Source: Pelecanus crispus (taxonomy: Eukaryota; Chordata; Aves; Pelecaniformes; Pelecanidae). From it: a stretch of DNA of 64,000 nt. Position 1 is the first letter of the stretch; each line of letters begins with the position of its first letter. This document shows, in pieces, positions 13,221-25,620 of this stretch. Under the pieces are notes generated by a model. That model saw nothing but the letters and a program-made list of their open reading frames with translations. It was not told where the DNA came from and did not search any database. The stretch covers positions 62,141,710-62,205,709 of the forward strand of contig NC_134646.1 in assembly GCF_030463565.1 (NCBI RefSeq), given 5' to 3'. The translations under genes and the position numbers were made by a program.

Positions 13221-14256
13221 AACTGCCTTCCCCTCATCAGGCTCAGAGATTAAAGAAGTTGAGGGGTAGTGAGAGAAAAGTTGGTAAAAAAATATTTAAC
13301 AAATGGGTGATGAATTTCCCTGAGTAGGTGGCCAGATATCAGCCAAAAAGTTACTAATATTGGTGAAAGCAGCAGTTAAATGGATTCCATCTTAATGAAA
13401 TGGTTCACTCAGGAAACAACATAGAATAATTTGAAATATTGCATGACATCAAGCAATTTATTAAAGGAGTAGCTAAAATGTGACAGAATGATAATCATAG
13501 CTCTTACTTTTAAAGCCTTTGTTCCACTGGGAGGAAGGATAAAAAATAAAGGTGATGTTGAGTTAATAACACTGTAACAACCTACTGAAGAAGTAAGAGA
13601 AAGGGATAAAGAAAGATCTTCCAAGATTAATATAATTTCAGGAAAGGAGCGATAAGAATTTTACTTAAACCTGAGGATTTTTTGTGGTGTTCCAGTGCCA
13701 TATTTGGTTATAATAAATGATTCTGAAGTTCTGTTTGAGAAATATTATCAGGGATCTTTATGTTGCAGCACTGCATAGAAAGTAGAATAAGTAATGCTAG
13801 AGTAGGTGTAGATACTGATGACTATTCTAGCAAAATTCAACATTAAATATCACTTAATCCAATAAGCGGAAAACATCACAGGATGATATAAATATGATTA
13901 TGAGTTGATACAAATTAATTATGGTGGAACAGCAAACTAAAGAAGATCTTTAAATCTGTGACTCACAAATTATGGTGGAATGAAGTGAAAACTTGCAAAG
14001 TAGTCAATTGTACGTATGGTCACACTGTAAAGTCAGATCAGTTTACTCTTCTTTCAGTGAGGGATTAGGTAGGTACAAGAGACTGTACAGGTGGTTACTG
14101 TGGAGCAGCTGACATGCTGGATTTCAGTGCATAATTTATACTTACTTGAATACCCATTCCATGAGGTTCTTAATTTCAAAAGGCAATCTTTCATTCGTCA
14201 AGGGAACTAATTAATAGAATCAACTAGTTAAAGAAGCTGTACAAGACTATAAAACA
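13221..14256. other. Non-coding DNA between two CR1 insertions
   Basis: No gene is visible. Two imperfect copies of an AAATTATGGTGGAA-type phrase occur around 13916-13930 and 13966-13982, too short to name as a repeat family. Confidence 0.5.
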
Positions 14257-14966
14257 AAAAAGGACCTGGGGGTGTTGGTAGACAGCCGGCTGAACATGAG
14301 CCAGCACTGTGCCCAGGTGGCCAAGAACGCCAACAGCATCCTGGCTTGTATCAGGAATAGTGTGGCCAGCGGGAGCAGGGAGGTGATTGTGCCCCTGTAC
14401 TCAGCAGTGGTGAGGCTGCACCCAGAATGCTGTGTCCAGTTTTGGGCCCCTCAATACAAGAAGGACATTGAGGTGCTGGAGCGTGTTCAGAGAAGGGCAA
14501 TGAAGCTGGTGAAGGGTCTGGAGCACAGGCCTTATGAGGAGTGGCTGAGGGAACTGGGGTTGTTTAGCCTGGAGAAGAGGAGGCTGAGGGGAGACCTTAT
14601 CGCTCTCTACAACTACCTGAAAGGAGGTTGTAGTGAGGTGGGTGTTGGTCTCTTCTCCCATGTAGTTAGCAATGGGACGAGAGAAAATGGGGTCAAGCTG
14701 CGCCAGGGGAGGTTTAGGTTGGAAATTAGGAAAACTTTTGTCACGGAAAGAGTAGTCAAGCACTGGAACAGGCTGCCCAGAGAGGTAGTGGAGTCCCCAT
14801 CCCTGAAGTGTTCAAAAAATGGGTAGATGTGGCACTTGGGGACGTGGCTTAGTCTAGTCTACCCTTGATTGGTTTAGTGTGGACTTGGTAGTGTAGGTTA
14901 ATGGTTGGACTGGATGATCTTAAAGGTCTTTTCCAACCTAAACGATTCTATGATTCTATGATTCTA
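14257..14966 (+). mobile_element. CR1 LINE 3' fragment, plus strand
   Basis: A 5'-truncated CR1 copy starting within the late reverse transcriptase and ending in ATTCTATG octamers. It is close in sequence to the minus-strand copy at 1333-2297, including the 3' untranslated region just before the octamers, so the two form an inverted pair about 12 kb apart. Confidence 0.92.
14272..14826 (+). pseudogene. CR1 ORF2 C-terminal fragment
   Basis: A 184-codon frame encodes the tail of CR1 reverse transcriptase (motifs [36 protein letters not shown]). It lacks all catalytic motifs because the insertion is truncated. The frame runs out a few codons before the expected end, after CSKNG, which looks like a small frame change. 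Confidence 0.85.
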
Positions 14967-15481
14967 TTCTATAAAAATTGATAAAACTATGAGGAGTCAG
15001 CACCTCAAGCAAAAGTCGTGCGGATAGAACTCATATAATTGGGGCCTAACCTGGTGAATTACCATCTGTGAAGTGCCAAACAAACTCATAGCCTATGCAG
15101 AACAGAAAAATCATGTGATCAGAGAAAAAAATACTGTCTCTCAAAGGTCATATGTAAGGGTAAATGAGAATTGCCAAGATTCAAGAATTACATCTTGCCA
15201 AGCTACTAAAATAAAGTTTAAAAGGCTTTTCTATTTTATATTAAAATAAATATAAGCTGTTCACACCCAGTGCCAGAGTCCTATTCCTGCTACCCAAAGA
15301 GTGTCAAAACTGGCAGGTGTTGTGTAGGACAAAACCAAATAAGTCAAGTCAACTTCCTAACAGCTAGGGGTAGTAGAGCATCAACCTCATTGTGAAGTTG
15401 TAAAATCCAGGATAGGGTTCAAGGCTGTTACCATCTTCTCTTTCTCCAACGAACAGACCTAGCGCCTCAAATCTATTTTTC

Positions 15482-15509
<28 letters not shown>
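15482..15509 (+). repeat. Poly(A) run, 28 As
   Basis: An uninterrupted run of 28 A residues. It could be the tail of an old retroposed copy or simple slippage. I found no recognisable transcript body directly upstream. Confidence 0.8.
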
Positions 15510-15512
<3 letters not shown>

Positions 15513-15922
15513 AGCCACACATTTATAGGAGAGCCAGCACATCCACGAAAGGAATAGTCTGCACACCTGCTATTGACCTTTGCTTATGTGAACTCCCAGT
15601 CCATTTCAGAAAGTCTTCTCTGATCCCATACAATAAAGGAATTGAGTAAATAGCATAATTTACAAGAACCCCTAGTTCTTGTAAACCTGCAGCCATGGGA
15701 GCAGAGGAGCAAAGCGGCATCAAATCTTGACCTCTTTGAAGGTCAGTAAGTAAATAGTGATATAGCACCATCATGATGCAGGTCTTAAGGAACATTTTGT
15801 ATTGACTTTAAGCATTTAACTGTCTGATTCAGCAACTATCTCACATCAAGCTTGGCCAACCATGCAGCTGGCAGGCAGGAAACTGAATAGACTGGTTGTG
15901 CTGTGGATAATAGCAAAGGCTA

Positions 15923-15948
15923 ACACACACACGCAACACACACACACA
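15923..15948. repeat. Short interrupted (CA)n microsatellite
   Basis: ACACACAC tracts interrupted by a CGCA. Likely length-variable. Confidence 0.75.
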
Positions 15949-16394
15949 AATCAAACAAATGTAAACTCCTGAGAATGGAGGCACTCCTTACACTATTCTG
16001 TCACCATTACAAGAGCATTCTCCAGTATCCATTCTGAATAATGATCTTACTTATAATTTCTACTGGTGGCTCCACAATAGAACAGAAAAATTACAAGTAG
16101 ACTGGTGACAAATACCACTAATAAAACAACACTGTCAAGAAGAACTGGAGAAAACAGAAATTATACAACTGGGGAAATGAGTATAGAGTTTCAAAGTACA
16201 AGGTGGTGCACCTTGAGAAGCAGCCTTGCCATCAAAATCTCCCAGCTAAGCACAGCAGCTGGAAGCATCTCTGTGCACTAATTAGTCATGGAGTCACTAC
16301 TGCTGAGATGCAGCTGCAAAAAAGAAAGCTCAGATATTTCAAACAGGTGAAATATTTAGCAGTGCCAGGAAAAATCTAATTAAAGTCAGACAGT

Positions 16395-16550
16395 TTTAAA
16401 TACTCTAGGCCTGATGAAATTTACTGCAGGATGCTTAGAGAATGGATGAAGTGTTTTTAATACAGTTAGAGGATATGCATGAGAATCCTCGCAGGTTGGG
16501 AAATGTATCAAAGACTGGAGAAGTCATGTCCTCTTTAAAAAGTGAGCGTG
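16395..16550 (+). mobile_element. Degraded CR1-like reverse transcriptase relic
   Basis: The segment has the layout of the CR1 reverse transcriptase start region in sense direction: a TCTAGGCCTGATG phrase, then a GGATGCTTAGAGAATGG phrase, then GACTGGAGAAGTCATG followed by a CTCTTTAAAAAG phrase. These correspond in order to the conserved 'RPDxI...LxxW...PxxWK...PIFKK' stretch of CR1. No open frame survives, so it is much older than the other copies. This is by eye only. Confidence 0.45.
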
Positions 16551-19500
16551 GTTGTGGCTGGTTAGAAGAAAGAGGGATGGTGTTTGGATTCTAGCTGTTG
16601 AAAAACAACAAAATCACCAAAATTTATAAGCCTCAAGAATCCTATATGTAACAGTCCCATGTTACTTTTCGGGTACAAATTATGACAATCTAGCTACTTT
16701 TTGTATTAGGCTAACAGGTTTACTGGACAACTGAATCAAGTATCTTTGGTTATTTTCTAGTCCAGGTAACAAATGTGGCTTTGGCAGTCCTTTAACGGTT
16801 TGTCAGAGAAACTATATTTTCTTTTCTTGAATAGAAGTAACTAGATATTAGATCTTAAAGAAACTGATAATCTCAAGTTAGGCATCAGTGCTATTTGGGG
16901 CTCAGAAGACAAACCCTTTTCACTGTAGTTTCTAAGAGGCTTCTCTGGAAAAAGCACACTTTTCTATTTTTCACTATGGGCTCATTTCTATTTTAGTTTA
17001 TCAACTGTGAATCATGCCTCCCAGATGATTTCCAGCATCTGTATACTGTTTGTTCATAAAGCACAGCAGATGCTTGTTTAGACCCTTAGAGGTGTGCTAT
17101 TATATGTTGTTCTGCTACAAGATTAGAGTTAGAAATAGTCTTCAGATGTCACATCTGTACTTGCTCCTGGGAAAAATTCTCCATCTATACATGTGGTTCA
17201 TACAGCTGGTATACATGTAGCTATGAAGCTCAAGGTATCAGTACATCGGTCTGGGGTTCATCTTCTGCATGATTTCCAGCAACTTCAAAGGAACATGATT
17301 AGTCACTTGAGAGAAAAGAGCATTGGAACATTTCAATTAAATGCATTTAACTTCTTTTGTTGCAAGGCACTTTCTACTTTGTGTTTTTGCTCTTGGAGGT
17401 TTTGGCTGCTATATGAAACAGTGTGCACAATGTTGTAAAAGTTCTTCCCCAGAGTGCTGTTCAGAGCATTTATAAACAATTCTTTTTCAAATCTGATTTT
17501 TAGACAAGAGTATCATAAAGATCTTTAAAAAAAATAATAATACTCTTGGCAAATGTGCATGTGTAGGTAGTTTAATTGTAATCCCTGTAAAATGGGGTAG
17601 GGAGGAGGAAAGAGTACTGTGAAACTCAAAATCCAGTTATAAATCACTGGTAATATCCAGCTAAACAGAGAAGAAATTTGTATGGTGCTTGGTAGTACCT
17701 TCTCTTTGTCTTAATTTTTTAGTTCCTTGTAATTTCCTAATTATTGTACTTGAGCATACCCTGTTTGGCATTAGTCCGGCTCAACAGTGAAACCTGTTGC
17801 CTTAAGTAACACTGGACTATTTGAGCCCAAGTCAACAGACCTGTCAACAGCTGAGCTGTCTGTCAAAACAAACAGAAATGTGATCAAAATCCACTGATTG
17901 CTTCATTTCCTCCTCCCCCAGTGTATTAACTTAATTAAAATAATCACAACAGCTAGAATAAAGCTGTAAGTGTGCTGCATCTTGTTCAAATAGCATTTGC
18001 ATTAAACAAACTGTTAGAAGAGGAGGTTGCAAAGTAAAGCCCTGCCAAAATTGGCAAGTTCCAGCATTAAGACCTTAGCACAAGCCAACACTGAAAGTGT
18101 GCATTACAATATTGTTTTAAAATAATGCTTGCTATTTTTGCAATGTACTTGTTCATAGTTCAGTTGTCTCTTAAAATGCAGCTATTCTGTAATTCAGCTT
18201 ATTCATTCTACAGCCCATGATCCCATGCTTTATTTATCATACATTATTCAACACCTGCCTCTAACATGGCTATTTTTAGCTTCCTTTTCTATGAATGACT
18301 TCACTAGAGATTGTGTATTTCTTGAATGATCACATCCAATGGTAAAGGAAGAAGGTATTTTAGGGCTATGGATCAAAGGCATGAGTGTCAAATCTATTTG
18401 GTGAAGGAATACTTAACTTGAGATGTCTAGGATGTAATTTTTTTCAGAGTATGTGTATTCTATAAGTCTGAAATGGAAACCTCTTTGACTTCAGGTGGAT
18501 TTCTGGCTTTTAAGCAATCCTGAAAACTTAACTATAGGTGTTATTCAGGCAACATAGAATGTACACAACCTAGAACAGTCTAGTCTAAATAAACTGCCTA
18601 GTATCATGTGAGAACCACTCTCAGATGCAAGCAGATTCCAAAACTGCCAGTAAAACATTTTAACCAATGGGTTTATTGTTCTTTTCCAGCAAACTCCCAC
18701 CTCATAGGGGATCCCCTATACCTAATACTGCAACAACAACAAAAAATTACTTCATTGCCAGAAAAGTTCCAGCCTATTCCTTCCCCAAAACAACTTCAAC
18801 AACTCGTCTCTCTGCGTTGATGTTCCCAATTCCACTCTTTAAATTTTAATGTGATTACCATATCAGCTAAGAACCTCTAAGCAACAGTAGACAGTATCTT
18901 CCTTGCAGCTAAGCATGTTCAGCTACACTGGGTGATTTGGGGCTGCTCTTGGGCTCCGCACAGCTTTAAACATCAATTCCAGATGCCAGTTCACCACATG
19001 TGTTTCCCTGTGTGATTTCACTTCTCACACATTTTATACCACACGGAATTTCACATTACCATTTTTGCTGGAACAGAAATTTACTTTTTTGTGTCCAAGA
19101 CAGAACTCGAACATTTGAGTTCCCTCCTCCAAAGCATAGTGATTTCAGACTTCAAAGAAAAAGTCATCAGAATTTGTTTTATTCTCTAAATTCTTCAAAA
19201 TTACAGTTATTTTTGCAATAGCAAAAAAACTCTCAAATAACTTGGCCAGATAACATAGAGTACCTTCAAATAGTACTTGTCATTGGCAGGAATCTAACAA
19301 GCAAAATATCAGCTCACACTGATATTTGAAGTTTGGCAACTGAGAAAGTGAGCTCTTATAATGAAGAGACCTAAGAGAATCTTAATGACAAACAGTGGTA
19401 TGAGTCCCAACTGTAACTATTCAATGTTACATCTAGCATTCAGATCCCACCTGGTAATGGAAACACATTCTAAACTAGGACCTTTGATGACAAGCAAATG

Positions 19501-19799
19501 ACAGCTGATAAATGAACTCAGCCTCCTGTGTGTGGGCCTAAACTTTCAATATCTTACTGCTGTCATCAGTCTCATGACCTCAGGAAAATACTGTTGCCCA
19601 GAAAATAAGATAAAAAGGTAGGAGTTAAGAAATTAATGAAAATCCTTTACAGGAGACGGGCACAGCTGCACGCTGCAATCTCCACACAATCCTTACTTGG
19701 GCAAACTGCCTAAGGTAAAGATTGCAAAATGGCAGTAGAGCTACTCACCCCTTTGTAAAGCCTAAGACAACATTTGTCATGAGTCACTTAGGAGATCGG

Positions 19800-20265
19800 T
19801 GTCAGGGCCCTGAGTGATTTTCCCCTGACCTTCCTGGGGGCTTGGCTGCCTGAGCTCAGGGCCAACTTAGAAAAAGTACAGCTGAGGGCCTTGGAAGAAA
19901 GAGCAAGCAGATGCATCCTCGGAGGCTTGCTCCAAGCAGCTCTGCTAGGAAGACTGAGCTGGGTCTCCCTCTTCCTTCACCTGGGGCTGCTGGGGCTCTT
20001 GCAGCTGATCCCTGCTGAGCTATGCTGCAGCCATGTTGTGCGTGCATCTTTTCGATCCAGATCCTGACCCACTGACTTGATGTCCCAGCTGGAGCTTGGC
20101 CCTGCTCTGTCAACAGAAGCATCCCTGATGACAGGGGCTGTGGGCTGCCCCTCCTGGCCTTGCTCCCTCACTGGGGGTGGTGGGACAGGCCCTGGCTGGC
20201 AAGATCCTGCCCTGCCAGTGCTGCTGTGTGTGTTGGCATCCATCTTTGGGGGAAAGTGTAGGATG
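19800..20265. repeat. GC-rich repeat-like block, family unresolved
   Basis: About 460 bp that are clearly GC-rich inside AT-rich DNA, with sharp changes at both sides (near GTGTCAGGGCCC on the left and GGGGGAAAGTG on the right). Overlapping open frames on both strands (19856-20122 and 19977-20243 minus; 20077-20301 plus) are what GC-rich DNA gives by chance and show no domain. The composition suggests part of an LTR or the 5' untranslated region of a CR1, but I could not confirm either. Confidence 0.35.
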
Positions 20266-23200
20266 AGAGGGGTCTTTATAATTTTACTGAAAAGTCTTTA
20301 ATGCTGTGGACACTCAGAATCTCAGTGATTATAAAATTAGTTGCAGCTCTTATTTTTCTTCACAGTTCTGAAATCACATTATGGTATCTTGTGCTAAGCA
20401 AGCTGTGCTTTCCAAGCACACTTGAAAAAAAAAGGGGTTTGCTCCAGTTCTTTTAGGTATTTCTATTATATCAGTTTAAATAATAACAACAGATTAACTC
20501 ACTGCTTCAAAATTATTGGTGGGATATACTGCTGAACCTCTCCCAAAGCTGTACAACTAGTTTTATCAGCTCATGACTCAGTCTCAGCCTGGTGATAGGT
20601 TCACTTCCTAGCATGTTTCCATGCTCTTGATAAAGTTGTTTCTGCAGTATTCATATGGCTGGAAAATTCCACAATTCCTGTACTAGTACGTCCATCTTTC
20701 AATGATGTTGTCTTCCACTCCACATATTGTCTTGTACTGTGATTATATTTCCTAATTCACAGATAACAGTTCTAATGGCTTAAGAAAAGACAAAGTGTTT
20801 CTATAAAAGAGTGTATTTGCCTACTTCCCCTTCAAAGTAAATCCAGATTGTATTCATGAGTACAGCTTGTGGACATCCTCAAGGACATCTCCCACTGGAG
20901 GAGGAATGTCTGGGAAGTGCCATTACAGAGGAAAATAAACTGTTAGCTCAGCTCTATTCTAGGGACTGAACTGTGGTAAAACAGAAAGGGGGAGTAAAAT
21001 CCAATCATACAAAGAAAATTATCTATGAAACTACTGTTTCATAGAAAGCTGTCTCTCCTACAAAAGAAAATTAATATTCCCTTCCTTGAAGAAAAGAATT
21101 TTGACCACATGTTTCCATCTTCAGTTCCTCCAAAATACAGACGTGGGTGTAGAACTGCAAATTTTCTCTTTTCTGCTGAGATGTTTCAGCCCTTTAGGAG
21201 TGCTTGCAGGCAACAGGATGCACGTCACACTTTCAGAAGGTCCCTTCCAGTAGTATTTCCATCAGGAAGTTTTACTTCCTTTTAAAGTCAATGGAAGATA
21301 ACTATATAAAACTGAAAATGAAACATTGAAAAAGTTTTTTTTAAAATTCTATTTTTAACTAATAATGAGACGTTTGCTTCCTAGGATCTGGCATTACTTT
21401 GTAACCTGGAAATATTCTACAAACCTGTGAGTTTCTCAAGTTGGTTGTTATTTCTGTGAGAAGTTGCTCTACAATATGCATAGAAAAATAAGAGGAAAAA
21501 ATCTTTTTATAGCTGACTGTTCCCAAGAACTTGGAAAGTCTGGAATCACGTTAGGTCCAGATTATATGCTGAAGCAATCACACTATATGTAGTCTAACAG
21601 AATACATTCAGATTGTGTTGCAGTGACTTGCAATGAAACAGTTAAGAAAACATTTTTGTGGACATAAATATTATTCTGTTAATTCTCATATCTAAAGGTT
21701 AAAGTAGGTTCTGACAATTAGGATGGGATCACCTCACATAAATGAGCTGGGATAGATTGGAGAGGATAAGATATTTTCTGATCTAGAATATGTCAAAAAT
21801 GCATATAGAACAAGGTGTTTCCTTGGCTGACAAAAAGGCTCTTTTGGCTGAAAAAGGCTTCTAGCCAGAAGAGGCTGTGGCTTCATGACTTTCTATGTAA
21901 TGTTGGAATTAGGATTCCAGAACATATTCCTTCAGGTACAATAGTTAACTTGGTGCTAAATCACAGTTTTCTGTGTGTAGGCAACATTACAAACGCACTA
22001 TGATATTCCCCTGCAGTGTTCTCCCAGTAGTTGTTCCTGTGGTTAACCACCCTCACTTGCAAAGACATTTGGGGTTTTTTTCTGAATTTTTCTGTATTCA
22101 GCTGTAGTGAATTAAACTGAAGAGCTGTGTAAGCACTCTTCTAGCTGCTCAACTTGTCTCCATCCCTTAAAGATCAACAGACAGAGCTTCTTGAGGTTTT
22201 TTTAACATATTTTATGTCTTCTACTGCTTTGATTAATTCTTTTAGTGCTTCTTTCATCTGACATCCTTATAACTGTAGCTTACTCGGAATCAGGGCTTTG
22301 AGCTCAGCTTAGTACTATAGCAGCTTCTCCCACTGGATGTTGGAGCATTGCAATTGCACATTTCCAGCCTCTCAGCCCCACAGGACTGCCCCACAGCACT
22401 GGTGGGTCAGCTCTTTTCCTTGGCACTCACCGTTGCACCCCCTTCTGTTATCATTGGGACTAGGGTCCCAGTGTGTTTCTGTGAAAGGCTCTTGTGCACC
22501 TTGTCAAGATCTCTGGGGAAATATTCAGATGTTCAGGCTGATGGCAAAGGAGAAGACACTGTGCTGTGACTTTGTTATCTGAGTCCTGCCTGGGGAAACT
22601 CAAACTCTTTCTTTCATACTGTAAGAATGGCCTCCATCCTCTGCTCCTGAATGCACATATTACTACATTTAATTTTTCTTTCATTGATTGAACCTGCCTT
22701 CCTTGATCAATCATTGAGTCAATAACAAAATTTATCAGTATTGACTGAATTATTTTTGTCCTCAGCTCTGTAAAAATATAAATAAATGTAAAATCAGTCC
22801 TTGAAAAGTGTGATGAAAGAAAAATAGCCACTTGGTGATATTCCCTATTTACATTGCATGTTGAGATCTTATTAGTATGTGCCTTGATGGTTTTTATCAA
22901 CTGAATTTATAATTTCATAAAAATGATACCAACTTAATTTGACAAGATCTATTTTCCATGTACCCATGTTGATTAGCAGTAATTATATTATCCTCCTTTA
23001 GTTGCTTATTACTTGAATCCCATATCAGGCTTTACATAATTACAACAATCTCTTAATACTGGCAGCATGAGACCTTTCACTGATGACACTTAGATTATCT
23101 TCCCCATGATAATGCAAGGTGGTTTTTTTCCTCTAAATGTTCCAGATAGATGCTTAAATACCTATTTATAAGGTTCACTAAAATGTTATGATAGTGTGAA

Positions 23201-23713
23201 CATAACAATGAACTGAATAATACCCTGTCTCATGTTTTATTTGGTGAAGGATTTGACCAGAAGGTTCAGAATTACTTTAGTCTGAGTTGTCACTTCCCTG
23301 GAAACTTGGGGCTTTTCATAATCAAAAATCTTTCTACAATATTTCAGTACATTAAACATCTTTTTCCTAACAAAGGAATACATTCCAGACCCTATTCTTT
23401 ATTCCTGAGGATTCTTACCTTGTTATATTGGAAGTTCCAATCTGAAAGAGTCGATGACTAAATTTTATGTAGCCTTTATGCAACCACATATTATATAAGG
23501 AATAAAAAAGCCCCACTTACTGCAAGGACTACAAATCAAACTGAGCCTTTGTGAATGTTTTTCAGATGCACCTCCCAAAAAAAGCAACTGGCCTTACAGC
23601 AGGGGGGTAAAGGCAGGATGGAGGGTGGAGGGAATCTTAGTTACCTATCATCTCCTTCTATCTTTTTTCTAAGAATTTAAAGTTTATTGTACTTTTACTA
23701 TTGGACTTCATAC

Positions 23714-24223
23714 TGTTGTGGTTTAGCCCCAGTCAGCAACCAAGCACCACACAGCTGCTCGCTCACCTTCCTCCCCCAGTGGGATGGGGAGAGAATTGGA
23801 AGAGCAAAAGTAAGAAAACTCATGGGTTGAGATAAGAACAATTTAATAATTGAAATAATAATAATAAAAAAGTAATGAAAAGAAGAGCAATGAGAGAGAG
23901 AGAGAGAAACAAAACCCAGGAAAAACAAGTGATGCAACCTCTCAGCACCAGACAGAGACTTTGGGCTCCATCTGTCATCATAGTCTTTCAGGGCAGGAGA
24001 GATGATACATGGTGTTGGATTGTTGCATGCTGAAGCCAGTTCTGGTTCCATCACCACTGCACTTTGCTCGGTTTCATCAAAGTTCATTCTTCATTAATCC
24101 GGGCAATTCTTACTGTAATACCATTGATATGGCATATAGCAACAATAAAAGAGATTATATACAGTATTATATAGCAATTAACATCATACCATTTAGTTCA
24201 TTGGCTATTTTCACCCAAAATCA
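23714..24223 (-). repeat. 3' LTR-like end of the provirus (right border tentative)
   Basis: Starts TGTTGTGG and shares its first 150-170 bp (the R/U5 side) with the other LTRs, including the AATTTAATAATTGAAAT stretch. Beyond the GTGATGCA at about 23935 it stops resembling them and has no CRE or matching TATA region. Instead there is a different U3-like sequence with a TATATAATACTG-type stretch around 24150-24175. The inner border is placed at 24223, next to a purine run that could be the polypurine tract. That placement is a guess. A GA-repeat (23888-23908) lies inside. Confidence 0.55.
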
Positions 24224-24265
24224 AATCCCCTTGAAGTACACATTGGACTTCCCCATCCTTCCTCA

Positions 24266-25110
24266 TTACCCACCAAGTGCACCCAGGTCCTTGAGCAAAA
24301 GCAATCCCATGAATGGGTTTGCCTTTGCCCGAAGGGGGAGTAACCCAGACTGTCTTCCCCTTTTTATGTACACTACAGGGATCTTATCCCCTTCTACAGT
24401 GCATTAAAGTTTTGATTGGGCAGGACCAGCTCGATTGGCAGATCCCCTAGTGTTGACCAACCATGTAGCTTTTGCTAAATGTGTATCCCAATGTTTGCAT
24501 GTCCCACCACCCATTGCTCTCAGGGTAGTCTTTAACAGTCCATTGTATCGTTCAATTTTCCTGGAAGCTGGTGCATGATAGGGGATGTGATATACCCCAC
24601 TCAATGCCATGCTCTTTGGCCCAGGTGTCCATGAGGTTGTTCTGGAAGAGTCCCGTTGTCTAACTCAATTCTTTCTGGGTGCCATGTCGCCATAGCACTT
24701 TTCAAGGCCCAGGATGGTGTTCCGGGTGGTGGCATGGGGCACGGGATATGTTTCCAGCCATCTGGTGGTTGCTTCCATGAGCACATAGTGCTTGCCTTGG
24801 CGGGTTTGTGGGAGTGTGATATAATCAATCTGGCAGGCATCCCCATATTTATATTTCAGCCATCATCCTCCATACCAGAGAGGCTTGAACCAGTTGGCTT
24901 GCTTGATTGCAGCGCATGTTTCACATTCATGGATAACCTGTGCAATAGTGTCCATGGTCAAGTCCACCCCTCGATCACAAGCCCATCTATATGTTCCATC
25001 TCTTCCTTGAAGGCCTGAGGTGTCATGGGCCCACCGAGCTATAAATAATTCACCTTTATGTTGCCAGTCCAGATCCACCTGAGCCACTTCAATCTTAGCA
25101 GCGTGATCCA
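24266..25110 (-). pseudogene. ERV-L-like integrase, broken
   Basis: Three frames together cover an integrase. The N-terminal zinc-finger part lies around 24,900-25,050, with the final CETC cysteine pair visible. The second histidine position appears to read Leu (in GLQG). The core follows, with a segment around 24540-24575 that reads ASRKIERYNG and carries the Glu of the D,D-35-E triad. The C-terminal part ends LKDLGALGG before a stop at 24266-24268. At least two frame changes and one in-frame stop (24404) interrupt it. It would have joined viral DNA to host DNA; this copy cannot. Confidence 0.8.
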
Positions 25111-25620
25111 CCTGCTGGTTGTTTTGATGTTGTTCAGTGGCCCGACTCTTGGGTACATGAGCATCTACGTGATGAACTTTTACAACCAGGTTCTCTACCC
25201 GGGAAGTGATATCTTGCCACAATGCATCAGCCCAGATGGGTTTTCCCCTGTGCTGCCAGTTGCTCTGCTTCCATTGCTGCAACCACCCCCCACAGGGCAT
25301 TTGCCACCATCCATGAGTCAGTACAGAGATAAAGGACTGGCCACTTTTCTCTTTCAGCAATATCTAAAGCCAGCTGGATGGCTTTCACCTCTGCAAACTG
25401 ACTCGACTCCCCTTCTCCTTCAGCAGTTTCTGCGACTTGTCATATAGGACTCCATACAGCAGATTTCCATCTCTGGTGCTTTCCTAAAATACGACAGGAC
25501 CCATCAGTGAACAGGGTATATTGTTTCTCATTTTCTGATAGTTTATTATACAGTGGGGCCTCCTCAGCACAAGTCACCTGCCCCTTTGGCGATATTCTGA
25601 AATCTTTGCCTTCTGGCCAG
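25111..25620 (-). pseudogene. ERV-L-like RNase H, broken
   Basis: Upstream of integrase in the pol order. A TDGS motif at about residue 113 of the 25440-25844 frame marks the first RNase H active-site Asp. The rest of the domain continues in another frame (25111-25360), which includes a VHHVDAHVP segment near the end of RNase H. A frame change and a stop near 25440 separate the halves. Confidence 0.7.

Larger units (their letters stand above)
14967..23713. other. Gene-poor DNA with scattered old repeats
   Basis: No host exon or RNA gene was recognised. Items that stand out are listed separately: a 28-A run, a short CA repeat, a degraded CR1 relic near 16.4 kb and a GC-rich block near 20 kb. 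The remaining sequence is AT-rich with short, overlapping open frames. Confidence 0.5.

Noticed and set aside
15482..15509. Poly(A) run as the tail of a processed pseudogene
   Set aside because: No coding or transcript-like sequence and no flanking duplication could be recognised upstream.
23714..24268. An env gene in the provirus
   Set aside because: Only about 40 bases separate the integrase stop from the tentative LTR border, and the frame at 23698-24087 lies inside LTR-like sequence.
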